Positions 11,129 through 22,881 are shown, counted from the stretch's first letter. The stretch: DNA of 64,000 nt from Filosporella fistucella (GCA_030077755.1 JAQJZZ010000010.1:2046001-2110000), one strand, 5' to 3'. Notes: generated by a model not told the origin, from the letters alone. Numbers and translations: made by a program.

Positions 11129-11316
11129 GATGTGTATTTTCAGCAAAGCATGCGTAATCGGAGGCGTCTATACACCATTTAAGTAAAGATCCCCAGTGCC
11201 GGAATTCTCTGCCATTCTTGTCTTGAACGGGATCCCAAGAGCCTATTTGGGCTCTGTCTAAATATAGCTTACTATCAATTGTCAACCCTCTATCAAGCCT
11301 AGGGCTTCCCTTTGGG

Positions 11317-11326
11317 TATATAAAAG
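11317..11326 (+). promoter_or_regulatory. TATA-like box before the 11,416 gene
   Basis: TATATAAAAG lies 90 nt before the ATG at 11,416, followed by a CT-rich stretch (CTACTCCCTCTTCTCAACC) of the kind found at fungal transcription starts. Confidence 0.45.
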
Positions 11327-11415
11327 CGGTTTAAATTTTCTTCATCAAGAGTTCCAGATCCGAATCTACTCCCTCTTCTCAACCTCTCAAAATCTCCAAG
11401 ATAAATTTGATTAGC

Positions 11416-11733
11416 ATGATTTTCGGATTTACCTTCACATCGAAAAGGGGCAAGGGGGAACTTTGCCGTAAAAAGACCACTGGATTTACTCTGATGTTGA
11501 CAAGGGGAACGACGGGCTGGTGTAGGAAGGATGCCAGGGAAGGGGGAAATGCTCCTCCTTCATTTATAACATGTCGGACTAAATGCTTTAGCACTACTGC
11601 TGTTGAAGCAGCAACCGCTGTGTATTTGTCTAGACCGGAGCAACCCCCAACAAAAATTGAATTAGGGGGGGATTTGGGAGCGGAGCACGATCTCTCCGGC
11701 AACCTGGGAGAGAAGGACTTTGAACTAAATTGA
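11416..11733 (+). CDS. Hypothetical 105-aa protein
   Basis: Starts MIFGFTFTSKRGKGELCRKK, basic N-terminus and acidic C-terminus. Support comes mainly from the TATA-like box, CT-rich leader and first ATG. The opposite strand is also open for 120 codons across the same stretch but lacks a promoter-like context. A GTAAGT site just after the stop could be a 3' UTR intron. Family not recognised. Confidence 0.35.
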   Translation: MIFGFTFTSKRGKGELCRKKTTGFTLMLTRGTTGWCRKDAREGGNAPPSFITCRTKCFSTTAVEAATAVYLSRPEQPPTKIELGGDLGAEHDLSGNLGEKDFELN

Positions 11734-12071
11734 TTCGTCAAGGTAAGTTAACTTATTTGTTGTAAACTGTTGTCACTAGTAAATCTAAACTAATAGATGC
11801 CTCACATTTTACGGGATTAAAGATTTCATGACTAATACAAACCCAACTTACTAAGTTACCATGCATTAAAGTCGGAGATGTAAGAGGCAACTATTTGAAA
11901 CATAATATCATCTTTTGTATAAGTTATAAATCTAACACTTGGCTTTATCAAAGAGGGGGAGGAACGGTGACCTGCATCAATTTATAACCTATCCAACCTT
12001 CACCCGGCGCAGCCAGTCAACAAGGCTCATTCAAGCACAAAAATGAAAAACAGCAAACTCTGGTAGCGGCC
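11734..12071. other. Intergenic, no feature seen
   Basis: Between converging genes. Two A/T-rich runs; nothing coding or repetitive that could be supported. Confidence 0.4.
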
Positions 12072-12623
12072 CTAAAGGAATGACATAATAGTAATTTGGA
12101 GAATGAGGACGAGTAGAGTGGCGGGAAATTTTGGAAGCCCGGCACTTGTAGGAGAGCCCGAACCCGTGAAAATCCGCGAAGTGAGTGGTATGGGCCCCCC
12201 GGATGGCTGAGCCGTTGAGGCCTTTATAGTTGCGTTAAGATTCTGAGCCGAGGTACCCCGGTAAGGAAAAGGCGCAGTGGTATTAGGCGGACAGAAGGTC
12301 GTCTGCGAAGAAGGAGCTTCAGTTTGATAAGATTGATTGGAAAATGAAGCTGGGTTGATAAGGCTGCTTATTTTGGATACTTTAGATGCTATAGAAACAT
12401 TGCTGAGCTTGATGAGGCCGGATCCGACCAAGTTGCCAATCTGAATTTGGATAGTCGCCGTTTCTTCAATGAAAGAGCCAGTTGTTATTGCAGAGAGATC
12501 CGAGGAGGCAGTGGCCACTTGGGCCGTGGTAGTGTTCCAGAAATGCATTCCTGGGTCCGTTACATTATGTGCTAGTCCTAGACCGAGTAAGAGAGCTGTC
12601 GCAGAGAGGGTAGAGATGTGCAT
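12072..12623 (-). CDS. Putative GPI-anchored cell-surface protein
   Basis: 183 aa. MHISTLSATALLLGLGLA is a signal peptide, with cleavage likely before HNVTDPG. The mature part is Ser/Thr-rich and has several N-glycosylation sequons (NVT, NTT, NVS, NQS, NAT). It ends with a small-residue stretch (SGSPTSAGLPKFP) followed by a hydrophobic tail (ATLLVLILQITIMSFL), the layout of a GPI-attachment signal. It is therefore probably bound to the plasma membrane or cell wall. No catalytic domain is visible. The start was chosen because it gives the signal peptide. Confidence 0.65.
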   Translation of the reverse strand: MHISTLSATALLLGLGLAHNVTDPGMHFWNTTTAQVATASSDLSAITTGSFIEETATIQIQIGNLVGSGLIKLSNVSIASKVSKISSLINPASFSNQSYQTEAPSSQTTFCPPNTTAPFPYRGTSAQNLNATIKASTAQPSGGPIPLTSRIFTGSGSPTSAGLPKFPATLLVLILQITIMSFL

Positions 12624-13099
12624 GGCTATGGTTGAAGAACACAAAGCAGAAAATTCTCTGCTTTTGGTTCAAGGGGGAAAGCAGGTCATATGTTAAGCCC
12701 AAAAGCCAAATGTTCTATTAATAGAGTGGGTAGAGGTATCTGAAAGGTGACCCGGTTGACTAATATGACTCCTTTTGCGCCCCACTTGAGTCTCCGTTGG
12801 ATGTTGGGGGGCTGTAAATGCTCCCCCGCCAAGAATTTGTGTACTTTTGTATTCGGCAGGACCCATTATGGCTCCATGAAGTGCGGGGACCGGAGTTGGC
12901 TCCCAAGACAAATGGCGCCTTAAATGGCTCCCGGATGAGCTATATAGAAGACAGTCTTTCCCCAACGAGCAGGTAGATCTAGAATCAAGTCACAACCTGA
13001 ATCTAAAAATCACTCTTGCACAACAAGAAATAGTCCAACATTAATCAGATCCTAGGCGAAGGTACAACTTTTGAGCGGAACTTGATTCGAATTCGAAAA
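12624..13099. other. Divergent spacer between 12,623 and 13,100
   Basis: Holds the 5' flanks of two divergent genes. A 90-codon open stretch on the minus strand lacks an ATG and was not called. Confidence 0.4.
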
Positions 13100-14860
13100 A
13101 TGGCCGCGTCAGGGTCAGACATGAGCAATGATCTGGGCGTGGACGGCAAAGGGGAAAGAGGGACGGAATACGTTAATGGTTTAGTCACTCCACAGGCGAC
13201 CCCAGCGGTTGAGGACGGCAGGATCGATGCCGAAAAAGCCAGACAGGCGGCAGTAGCAGCAGCAGCAGCAGCAAAGACTTCAGCAAACGGCCAGAATTCG
13301 ACAGAAATAGAAATTCATAGCGGCGATGAATCTGATAGCGAATTGAGCAATTACGAGACTGACAGTGACGGAGAAGTCGTTCCTATCCTCGCCGATGACG
13401 CAATGGATGATGCAACAGGAAACGACGGGATACCATGGCCAAGCAAACTTATTAATGGGATATACCAAGAAGCCACACCGCATTTGGCGAAGCTTATGAT
13501 CGATTCTACCAACCTGACTGCCCTGGGCGCATTGAAGGATTTGAACGACAAGATCAAACAACAAAACGAGAAAGAGGAAAACCCACCGGACGGATGGATG
13601 ATCGATGTTCCATTTTTTGCATCAAACTTCGAGATAGCTAAGCCATACATGGACCGTCTTTTGAGAAGAGGTGAAGGCGAGCCTGTTGACCAGGAGTCGG
13701 TGAAGAAAATTGATGAGATAAACGCTACTCTGCGAGAGATAAACACCAAACACCACTATCCCCAGAATTGGATGATGTACCCCCCAAGCGAAGAAGTTGT
13801 GGCAAAGGCTCAGGCAGTCAAAAAAGGGGCAGACGAAACATTAACCAAAAGGAAGGCAGAGAAGAGAGCGAAGAAGAAGGCAGACAAGGCGGCGGTTGAC
13901 AAGGCGGCGGTTGACAAGGCGGCGGTTGACAAGAAGAAGGTAGACGACGAAGCAGCAGCAACAGCAGCAACAGCAACAACAGCAGCAGCAGCAGCAGCGG
14001 TGGTGGCGGCGGCTGCAGCGAAGAAGTTTGGGAATATAGAGTTTCCCTGGGTAACATATCCCCTCACAACTGGGGAGCGGATTATAGCCGGTCGACGGAG
14101 GACGAAGGACGACGTTGCAGGGTCTCTCTGTTGTGTGGAGCTTCCATGTACCGATCCCAATGACCCCACTTTCGAATTCCGAGACGATATTGATATATTT
14201 GAGCTGCAGAAGTACTTCGAGACACCGGGTATAAAGTTGATGGGTGAAACAGACGAAAAGGGCCGGCCAGTGAAAGTGTGGCGGAAGGTGGACAGAAAGG
14301 ATTTTAGGGAATTTTTATTTTGTGTTGTGGGAAAGAGGGAGAGGTCAGACCTGAGAAAAAGGACGACGCCTGTATGTCCCGAGGTGCTGTGTGGCGTTGT
14401 GATGGCAGATGGAGTCACCGTCCTAAACAAGACGGGACTTTTGAATATGGTTGGAAAGAAGGCTGAAGAGGGCTATATTCGCAGGTACTGCGAAAAGAAA
14501 GGGATTACTTCGCCATGGGACGTCAGGCCGAATTCGTGGACTATAGCGGACGAAGATAAGGAGTTGCTGGACAAATTGAAATCAGAGCGGCTTAATTCAG
14601 CATCAGCTGGAAAATCGACATTGGGAAATTCAACCGCAGGAACCTCGGAGATCAAGTCGGTGGGGGATAAACTTGCTGCTTTGGAAAGGAGAATTGAAGT
14701 TTTGCAAGCTCCAAGTCCTGGCGGAAGATCGTTGGATGAGATATTTTCAAAATTGGAAGCTTTGGAAGCGAGAGTAGCTAAAGTGGATGTGCTTTCTGAG
14801 AAGATGGACAAAACGACGGCAATACTTGACGCTCTGTGCGCCAAAATTGGACTGGTGTAG
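13100..14860 (+). CDS. Large low-complexity hypothetical protein
   Basis: 586 aa, single exon, starting MAASGSDMSNDLGVDGKGER. Layout: polar acidic N-terminus with an Ala run (about 50-65); a conserved-looking block (WPSKLINGIYQEATPHLAKL, PDGWMIDVPFFASNFEIAKP, about 120-245); a Lys/Ala stretch with three VDKAA units and an Ala/Thr run (about 255-315); a second globular block (WVTYPLTTGERIIAGRRRTK to about 480); and a C-terminal coiled coil (DKLAALERRIEVLQAP; LDEIFSKLEALEARVAKVDV). The two globular blocks flanking simple sequence suggest a structural or adaptor protein. Family not recognised; length, start and codon use make it a convincing gene. Confidence 0.7.
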   Translation: MAASGSDMSNDLGVDGKGERGTEYVNGLVTPQATPAVEDGRIDAEKARQAAVAAAAAAKTSANGQNSTEIEIHSGDESDSELSNYETDSDGEVVPILADDAMDDATGNDGIPWPSKLINGIYQEATPHLAKLMIDSTNLTALGALKDLNDKIKQQNEKEENPPDGWMIDVPFFASNFEIAKPYMDRLLRRGEGEPVDQESVKKIDEINATLREINTKHHYPQNWMMYPPSEEVVAKAQAVKKGADETLTKRKAEKRAKKKADKAAVDKAAVDKAAVDKKKVDDEAAATAATATTAAAAAAVVAAAAAKKFGNIEFPWVTYPLTTGERIIAGRRRTKDDVAGSLCCVELPCTDPNDPTFEFRDDIDIFELQKYFETPGIKLMGETDEKGRPVKVWRKVDRKDFREFLFCVVGKRERSDLRKRTTPVCPEVLCGVVMADGVTVLNKTGLLNMVGKKAEEGYIRRYCEKKGITSPWDVRPNSWTIADEDKELLDKLKSERLNSASAGKSTLGNSTAGTSEIKSVGDKLAALERRIEVLQAPSPGGRSLDEIFSKLEALEARVAKVDVLSEKMDKTTAILDALCAKIGLV

Positions 14861-15323
14861 CCGAATCGAGCACATAGGTAGTTTCAGTGGGAGGAATTGT
14901 TGAAAGGTATGTCGTTCGTTTGTTCTCTGCTTAGTCACTCGGCCCGTTGCATCCCAAAAGCTTCCTTGTCAGGTCGTCTTTGACTTCATTGTTTCCTTTT
15001 TGAATTTTTTATATTGTATCACATCGGCTGGCCCGAATAAGCCACAAAAAGAATAGTTAGGGTAGTATAGCACTAATAATCGATTTTCAACTTACCCAAG
15101 CTATTGCCTGAAGCAAGCAGTGGTGACTGACTGCGACTACGGAAGCATACATTGGCGGATAAAGCTGGATGGAGAGAAGTTCGGAGAGTCTCTTGTATGG
15201 AAACTACAGTAGTACATGCAGTGACTGTTCCTAATTTAAGTTAGATAGGTGCTCCTACCTATCAAATTCTTATCAAATCCCACTACTAAGAGTCTCCCCA
15301 AACGGTCCGTGACTTTCCTCTCC
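14861..15323. other. Intergenic, no feature seen
   Basis: Converging 3' flanks of two genes. AT-rich; nothing supported. Confidence 0.4.
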
Positions 15324-16406
15324 TCACCTCCACAATTTTTGGGACTCAATCAGTTGCTTTTTGATGAGTTTGGCCCTCTTGACCACATTGCCACTCGTTG
15401 CAAGGATATCATCAGTCAACTTCATGATTTCATCAAGGTCTTGCGAAATATTGCCCATCCACAGATTGCCATTATTAACGAAGTCCTTAAACGACCGCTT
15501 TACTACATTGCGAGGACCGTTTCGTCGTGGTTTGGTAGTCTGTTCTGCGTCATCGTCGATGATCTCAATTACCGAATCTGTCTTGACCGTCTGTTCTGTA
15601 TCCTCGTCTATGATCATAATCGCGGAGACTGACCTGTATCAGCAAGAAGTCCTGTATCTGGGTTCACACATAGCTTACCAATATCTTCACCAGCCATCTC
15701 CAAAAACGCTTGACCTGGTTCAGAGTTATCGGACCGCATAGGTTTGGCGCCTTGGTCTCCTGTTCATAGGCTAGGCATGGTCGTGAGGAATTGAAGGCGA
15801 AATCGTACCTATACTCAACGGAGGTTGGTTACTTGCTAGGCCACAAGCACTTTTGTCACCAGATTCTGCATGGCAGTCAGGCACCAGCAGCCAATGATCG
15901 GCGCCCGGTTGAACTTGAGATCCGTCACCGAATGATGTATCCTTGGATATTGGCGCAGCAATACGCGTAATGTCTCCAACCAAGCTCTTGTCCAGAAAGA
16001 TGTCGATCTGGTAGCCTGTATCGGTTGCAGTTTCACCACTTTGTTCTCCAAGGGATAGGAAGTCTGATTCTGCAGAGATATCAGTTGGCTTGTCCAAAAT
16101 TGAGTTGCTCCGAGGCTCCACTGCCACACACACTGCCGAAGACAAGGTTGGGAGGTCAGTCGCGGATTCTGCAACTGTCAGATTATGCTCTCCTTACTTG
16201 CTAGAGATTTTCGTCTCACCTTGCTCGACTCCAGTATCACCCGTGAGGGACTCGTTATCATCTTCTGGCTGAGGAGTCACAGTCTCATGATTGTACTCTT
16301 CGCCAGTCATGGAATCGTGGAGAAGCGGTTCGGGCAGCGGGTTCGTTTGCTCTGAGTACATGGGCTCAGAGGCATGTATTGTGAGTCCAGATCTGAGGGA
16401 GGGCAT
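15324..16406 (-). CDS. Duplication-block family gene 1 (acidic patch plus coiled coil)
   Basis: Join of 16202..16406, 15809..16168, 15679..15759 and 15324..15607; 309 aa. All four exons join in phase 1. Intron 1 uses a GC donor (GCAAGT at 16201); the others are GTACGA..ACAG and GTAAGC..ATAG. The N-terminal two thirds are Ser/Pro/Glu-rich (MPSLRSGLTIHASEPMYSEQ). Then comes an acidic patch (EDIDEDTEQTVKTDSVIEII), a basic patch (PRRNGPRNVVKRSFKDF) and a C-terminal helix (MKLTDDILATSGNVVKRAKL). The same order, with diverged sequence, is found at 18.7-20.0, 21.3-22.9 and 25.9-26.9 kb. Probably nuclear by its charge; function unknown. Confidence 0.6.
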
Positions 16407-18669
16407 CTTCAAATGTGTAATGACTGATCCGACGTGCTTGATGAAAAGAATTCTTGAAAAATGGCGAGAGCAAGCAGCTAAGAACATGCTTCATATACCT
16501 AGAGGTGGAGAGGACAGTTTTTGCATGCCGCTCTATCTGTCTGGAGTCGTTACTCACGGCTGATCAGGTGGGCTGTATCCGTCTTGGTGCAATATATATG
16601 CGTCGCAATCTGCCGTGAGCTGGGTCCGAGCAGCATCTGGCAGCAAGGTGTAACGGACAGTCAGCCTTCAGAGCAAGCATCTTGATCAGGTGGATGTATG
16701 CGCACGAGAAAATCCCGCCGAAGCCAGACAAGTGCGGAGTAGTTGTACCCAACTGGCAGGCCTAAACTAGCAGGGGGAATGGATCCTCCTCGCTGATCTG
16801 TAACTGACATAGCGCAGGATTTGGAAATCATCATGCACTTGAGACCAGCATCTCAAAGAACCATGAAGCCGTCGAGGTGCTTGTGGGTGCCTTTCAACTT
16901 GTGGATGGTGAGGTAGGAGAGCTGCAGAGGAGTATGTCTCCAAAGTCGATGAAAGATCCATATCACAGAGATCAGACCCGAGTCAATGATTCATCGCACC
17001 AGTGATGCTTACCGTGCTCAGGACAGCTCTGAGCCGCCCGGTTTCGAAGATCGGCAAACACGGGTAGAATCTGTCGCAAAGCTAGCTCACATCTTTTTGA
17101 TGCCCTGGATATCTGGATCCGTAATGCTATGCCGATGCAATGTGACTGAAGGCATTGACAGCTAGGAGCGGGAGCGCATTCTCATAGGTTCAGCTTGTCA
17201 TACGGGAAACACGCACCATCGTAGATACGATTCTCAGCCGGGACTGGATCTCAAAGCAGAAGCAGGATCAATTTAGGTGTTTCCTTCATTGACATCAACG
17301 AATCGGCCAGGTCAGGGCAGAGAAAGGATCCACCTCCATGACGCATTACCTGCTCTTGCATACGTGAACTTCATGTTGGATGCTCCCAATGAGGGGACTA
17401 ATCTGTACAAGAGTGATCCAAGCCGATGCACGAACATTCCACCTAGAACATGGCCCACTTCCGTCATCCTGAATCGTGTGGGAAAAGGATGACGATCCAT
17501 GGGACTCACCTGCGTGTCTACTTCAATATGATGTGATGCATGAACGGCACCGTTGCCACCGCGCCTCCGGAACTTGGCCAGAACAAGGGAGGATCCAGAC
17601 AGGTGCCAACTTGAAGATATGTGAAGCTTTCCCCTGGCATGCGTCCCGAAGTTCAAACCAAGCCACTACCATGCATGATACATAGAATCAGGCACAAGTC
17701 GAGAATAGATGGATGATGCAAAGGGAAAATGAAGGTACGATTCCTGCTAGTTGAATGTCGTAGAGATTGTATTGTTAGTCAAGGAGTTGACGTGGTGGCT
17801 TGGCAGGGGCTTAACCGAGGAGCCGCATGGCGGCACAGAACTTAATCCGATGGCCTCGCAGCACGTGAGAATTAACTAGGTCTACCAAGTGCAAATACAA
17901 ACGATGGCGAACCTCAAGGGATTATTCAAATCGTCTAGTGTTCATTAAGAATTCAATGCTGCATTGCAGAACTCCGCAATGTAATGAGTGGCTGCCGGTC
18001 ATGACGACTAGCTCCTGTCCGCCAGTGGCGCAAACATCCAGCTCTCCTTTGAGCCAAGTTATGGTTTACATTCATACGCAGTTTGGAATTAATTCAATTG
18101 ATGAACCCTGTCCAAGGCTCCTTCGAACCTGTGATGGCAGCTTGATTTCATCATGCTGGCTGGCCGAAGGATAGCTCGGATCATTGGCTGACCTTCCATC
18201 TTTCGTTTTAGCGGCTTGATGTACACCATGCAGAGTGACAGACTGCAGACATTCTGCCTTACGATGTCACTCAAATATGCTTCAGCTGCTCGGTGTGAGC
18301 ACGAGTCGAATCCTTCTTCATGCCAACAACTCGGTGCTGGGATAGTCTGATCCCCGATTTGTTGGGCACGGTTACGGATCCTGTAGCCCGGGTCTATCTT
18401 CATGATTTCAGTAGATGAGCCTTGCCCTTACGCTGAGCATTGCCAAAAACGCCCCATGGCATATCAACAGAGCGGGTCATACCGCCTGCCGCAGTAGATT
18501 TCAGGCACACCTTCTTGTTTGATATATGTGCCACTGCATGGGTGAACGTCATGGTCCATAGTTCTGACCTACGCACACCTACCATGAAGGGCTTGAGACC
18601 CCCCCATAAATCTGCAGCATCACTCATCTTACATTTACTATCGCCATACTGCTCAGAATACCTCGCAAC
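16407..18669. repeat. Duplicated intergenic DNA (copy A) and motif site 1
   Basis: No gene could be supported in 2.2 kb. The part at about 17,090-17,400 is a diverged copy of 20,735-21,010 and 24,100-24,430 (shared: CTGGATCCGYAATGCTATGC, GTGACTGAAGGCATTGACAG, ATTCTCAGCCGGGACTGG, GCATACGTGAACTTCATGTT). At about 17,807-17,830 it holds GCTTAACCGAGGAGCCGCAT, a motif repeated at 25.3 and 32.2 kb. Confidence 0.65.
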
Positions 18670-19955
18670 ATGGCTGTCCTCAGATCATCGAAAGCGACAC
18701 AGTTCACTACAGCGAAGGCTCACCTGGACTCAGAGAGTCCTGTTGAACACCCTCCATCTTCTCATAGTCTCACATCGGATCTGCCATTGAAAGAAGCTCT
18801 AAAATGTCTGTCAGACCCGAGCAGTGTCTCCCAAAAACTTCCCACAACGGAATCCACCTCCAGACACCAGCAATGTTCGGGAGACCTTCCCCCTAACCTT
18901 CTCAACGTAAGGGCTCCCTCCAAAGATCCCTCAACAGTGGGGCACCCTTCAGAGGCTTCGGCGGCATTTGAAAGTTAGTCCAAAGTTTTTACACCGGTGG
19001 AACGCCTCTCTGGAGGTTGCCAAGCTGCGGAAAATTCTGAAAAGAACCTACCAACGGCAGAGGACTCCCCAAAAAACCCAGTGTGGGAAGGTATTTCAAA
19101 TGGATACCTCAAGTACAGAAGAGCTCACTGACAATATCTGTAGTCAATAGCACGGGCATGTCCACATCCAACCTTCAGCGGTGGCTAGAGTCGATAACGG
19201 CACCCTCCAGTCCTGCGGCCGCGAGACCAGAAGGTGTTGGCCCGTAGGTGAGATCGAGCGCACCATTAGTGGTTCGATGGAATCGTCAAGTGATCTGCCC
19301 CTTCAGAACGTGTCACACCAACCCTCAGGTGACAAGACTCTAAGTTCAAGATCCAAGCGAAGGTTTGAGGAAATAGATGAGCCAATCATTACTCACCCCA
19401 ACGATATCGGTAAGATATTATCTCCATTCTGCACACTGATCTCGCTAATGATTAGCAGAATCAGCAATTACTATCGATGACGACGACGACGATGACCATG
19501 AACCTCTGCCCAAGCGCAAGGGGACGCAGATGTCGGCCATCAATATCTTGATCAAGGAGAACAAAACAAAGGTAGCAAAATTGTACCTGCTATACTATTG
19601 TTCGTGTGGGACTGGGAATAATTTGATGGATGATAGCTCAACGAAGTTAGGGACATAACTGCTGCGCCGACGCAGCTGTTTGGGGGACGCTCGAAGGTAC
19701 ATTCTAGATCACGCGACAGAGGCTATCGCAGACGGCTACCATCATACGCCTCTATCGGCTGTTAATGGTCTGATCACGGAGAATAAAAAAGAAACGAAGG
19801 AAGTAATGGGACAATTCAATCAAGTACAGAAGGGGGAGATAAATGCGAAGATGAATAGTCAAGCGGAGGAGTTGTAGGATTGGCATTTGTCGCTGCAGCA
19901 ACGGGATCAGAATTTTATAAAAACTCGAAGGTATATCTTGGATCTTGCCTCATAA
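18670..19955 (+). pseudogene. Duplication-block family gene 2, broken
   Basis: Starts MAVLRSSKATQFTTAKAHLD and continues Ser/Pro-rich as in its relatives. The frame is broken by TAG after SEASAAFES (18,976-18,978), reading on as SKVFTPVERLSGG. Later exons are recognisable: GEIERTISGSMESSSDLPLQ ending at 19409; 19459..19571 with the acidic-then-basic core (ESAITIDDDDDDDHEPLPKR); and 19637 onward (LNEVRDITAAPTQLFGG). The last exon then needs a one-base frame change to continue as RRYILDHATEAIADGY, and meets another TAG at 19,875-19,877 after QAEEL before DWHLSLQQRDQNF. Both TAGs are plausible CAG-to-TAG changes. An in-frame internal repeat (RRYILDHA / RRYILDLA) is 234 nt apart. Core homology to the PHD gene at 26 kb: PLPKRKGTQMSAINILIKEN versus PPLKTHKGMMIFGLDILIEA. 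Confidence 0.55.
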
Positions 19956-20279
19956 ACCAGCAGTCATGGTCTGTTTTAGACTCTTGGATGCAGTTATCAT
20001 TTCGGGAACAAAATTACGGTGTCCGCCAGCAAGGAAGCAGTCAAGGGACTTTGCCGTTTTGTTCATTGGAGGAAGGGCCTCAATGTGGTTAACAAAGACG
20101 GCCACGGGTGAATCTCTTCTGGATCAAGCACTTGGGGATTGCCTTCAAATTTTTTGCGAAAGATGTCTAGGAGTCTTGCAGATGTTTCTTTGTAGGAACC
20201 AATGCTAACTTTGCAAATGTTTTATTTTTCAATCCTATAAAATCACAGAAGGCAACCCAAGATGAGAGCCAATTTCTAA

Positions 20280-20660
20280 CCAATGCCAACCTACATACCC
20301 CAGCGTCGCCAGTCTACGAGTTTAAAAATGTATCACCATTTCGAATCAGTTTTATTCATCTATATTCGGCCCCTTCTTCGCACCATTCCTAAAACTCTGC
20401 TTCGTCTCCAACTCCCTCCTCCACGAATAAAAGCTGCGATCTCGGATAGTGGTAGGGGTCGCTTTGGCAAAACCTTACTTGGATCGCGTTTGGCGATAAA
20501 TCGCCGATGCCAAAAGAAAATTCTACAAGAAAAATGTATTTGATTCCAGTACGTGATTCAGCTCGAATGATACCGCGCGTTTGAGAAAATTGACTCTAGC
20601 CTTCTATGCCGGTAGATTTGCGACTGTGGCCCGCGCACGATAAGTCAGCCAGAGTTGGGT
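20280..20660 (+). repeat. Segmental duplication, partner of 28,960-29,350
   Basis: Shares TATCACCATTTCG, a GCGATCTCGGATA-type run, RGGGKCGCTTTGGCA, a short GGATC..CGATAAATCG stretch and CGACTGTGGCCCG in the same order as DNA after the SET gene. Intervening bases differ mostly by transitions. No gene seen here. Confidence 0.55.
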
Positions 20661-20689
20661 CGCTGGTGCCTCGAAGATGGCACCTGAGC

Positions 20690-21010
20690 TTGCCTAGAAA
20701 TATAGTTGCGCGATGGTTTTTTCTCTTTGGGAGCCTGATGCTCCTGGATCTCCGAATCCGTGATGTTATGCCAAGGTCAAGCAGTAGCTGTCAGTGGCAG
20801 ACCCTCCCCAGGCATGTTCCTACAGTATTTGGGTCGAGCATCACCTTGAACACGATTCTCAGCCTGGACTGGGATCTTGAGGTAGATCCAGAGGCTCCCT
20901 CTTTGGTGTCAATAAATCTGTCAGTCAGGGCAGAGGCACGCCCCACTTGCCCAAAGCATTGCCTGCCCTTGCATACGTGAACTTCATGTTATGATGCTTC
21001 CGAAGAATGA
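20690..21010 (+). repeat. Duplicated intergenic DNA, copy B
   Basis: Matches copies A (17.1-17.4 kb) and C (24.1-24.4 kb), ending in the shared CTTGCATACGTGAACTTCAT. The rest of the stretch up to 21,307 holds no gene that can be supported. Confidence 0.65.
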
Positions 21011-21307
21011 AGTGTTCGATTTGCGCGGTCCACTGTTGAGTTGTTTCACGGCACTTTGGCAGGATGCTTCTAATCAGGAGGGCACACTTTCACGCATAGA
21101 GCAAGATCGAATTGAACGGGATTCATTTAATATCCAAGACTTAATCTCATAAAAGACTCCACGCTATAATATCCCCCAAACAAATCTTTTGGTATGTTAC
21201 CAAGATGACAACTTCTCTCCACCGCTGTCTGATGAATTCACAACGCGGGCAACTTTGACCTTAGAGGCGAAAGATGGGCTTGCGACAGATTTCAAAGCTT
21301 GAATATT

Positions 21308-22881
21308 CTAACGGGACTTCTCAATACGCTCGGTGACCTTCTGTTCTTTCGCATACCAACTTACGAGGTCTTTCTGTATCATGACCCCCTCCTGCATGGT
21401 GGAAAATACAGTTCCACGTAGTTCAGCAGCCTTCGTGCGCCTTTTCCTGTCCACATTCACAATTTGGTTACGGATCAGCATGCGTTTGGTTTTCGACATA
21501 GCATCAGCTGACATCTCGGCAATTGCCATGCAGTTTTCGAGGTCGAGAGCCTCAAGTGACCCAATGCACTCTGTTTGCTTTCTGAGGAGTGCGATGAGAT
21601 CATTACATCGTCTTGAAATGGTTTCAAACCACCTCGATTCACTGTCTCTGTACTTGCTGAAATTACGTTCCGTGAACTTGCGATGTGGATTTCCCTTGCG
21701 TTTCCTGGATTCGTCCTCCGAAGTTTTGGTGGGGCTTTCTGGGGAGTCGGGAAGGCTCATACCAGAGGCTAGGAGCATGACCCCTTCTTTCCTTTTGAGC
21801 CGTTTGGGTGTCGGTTCGCCGTTGCATTCGCCACGGACAAATTCATCTTCAGAATCGCTGCCAGTCAAATCGATAATAGTCACTTGAACACATTTTAGTT
21901 AGCTTGATCTCTTGAATGCAGCGAGCGTAACTCACCATTTCCTTTGCTTTGTTCATCCCGAGCTCTCTTCCGTAGTTTTGCAAGTTTGCGCTGCTGTCCA
22001 TTTGCTTTGTGGACGGTACTCTGCGGGGTATCATTGATGGTATCAGAACTTGGTGGATTGGATTGCAAGTCTTTTTGAGGCTCTTGATTTGAATTAGCTA
22101 TGGGAACGTCTGGAGAAATGTTAGAGAATACGCGAAAAGTGACGAAGGGAGTTTTACTTGGTAGCGCTCCTAAAATTGGGAGAGATTCTGCAGGTGTCTT
22201 GATAATTGTAAGGCTCTCCATTTTGTGGTCGTCAGAGTGGCGTTCGGCCGTCAATTGGCTTTGGGAGGAGCCGTCTGTCGACTCTTTCGGAAATTCTCCC
22301 TGTGATAAGTCCGTTGTGGGGCCTTCCGCAGTACAATCGCTACTAGAAAGACTTTCCGGAGCTGGTGGATCTTCAGTAGCTTTCTCTGCTTGTTGGTTTG
22401 CTGTGGGAACTTCCGCAATTGGTTGGCCTTTGGAGTGAATCCCCAACTGTGGCAAAGTTGTCAAAGGCTCTTTTGCAAGCGGAGATTCGGAGGGTGCTTC
22501 TCCAGTAGGCAGAGTAACTGTGGGATTCACCGCTGGTTTTGGGACTTCTAATGGGGCTTCTGTAGGTGGTTGTTCTTTGGAGAGGCTCTTCAACTGTGGC
22601 AGAATTTTTGATGACTCTCTCATAGGCGTAGTGTTGGAGAGAGCTTCTCCGGGAGGTGGGATGGCTCTGAGACTCTCCGGAGAAGGTTGGTCTTTGGAGG
22701 GGCTTTCCAAAGTTGGCGGAAGTTCGGAGGGGACTTCTTCTGATGCCGGGCATACCACAATAAGTGACGGAGCTTGCTGGTTTTCAGAAAGACTTTCCGT
22801 GTTTGGAGATTCCACTGGTGTAGTGGCGGTGATTGCTGCTTTCGAAATTTTCGATTGTGCTCTGGTCTTGTGGAAAGCCAT
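21308..22881 (-). CDS. Duplication-block family gene 3 (S/P/E-rich, coiled-coil end)
   Basis: Join of 22158..22881, 21936..22109 and 21308..21882; 490 aa. Starts MAFHKTRAQSKISKAAITAT; the PHD paralogue at 26 kb also starts MAF. Residues about 20-290 are a long disordered run of degenerate repeats around ESLS/SKDQP/TEAP. Next comes a basic stretch (QQRKLAKLRKRARDEQ), then in exon 3 an acidic patch and likely nuclear signal (VTIIDLTGSDSEDEFVR; PKRLKRKE) and a helical end (RWFETISRRCNDLIALLRKQ). Intron 1 is 48 nt, so retaining it also keeps the frame; a CTAAC branch and CTCCAG acceptor favour splicing. VTIIDLTGSDSEDE resembles a SUMO-interacting motif, as inference only. Appears intact. Confidence 0.6.

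Noticed and set aside
11379..11741. 120-codon frame on the minus strand opposite the 11,416 gene
   Set aside because: Promoter-like context and first ATG favour the plus strand; composition of the minus frame is unremarkable.
13810..14430. 206-codon minus frame opposite the 586-aa gene
   Set aside because: Shadow of Ala/Lys-rich repeats on the coding strand; the plus-strand frame is longer and has globular blocks.
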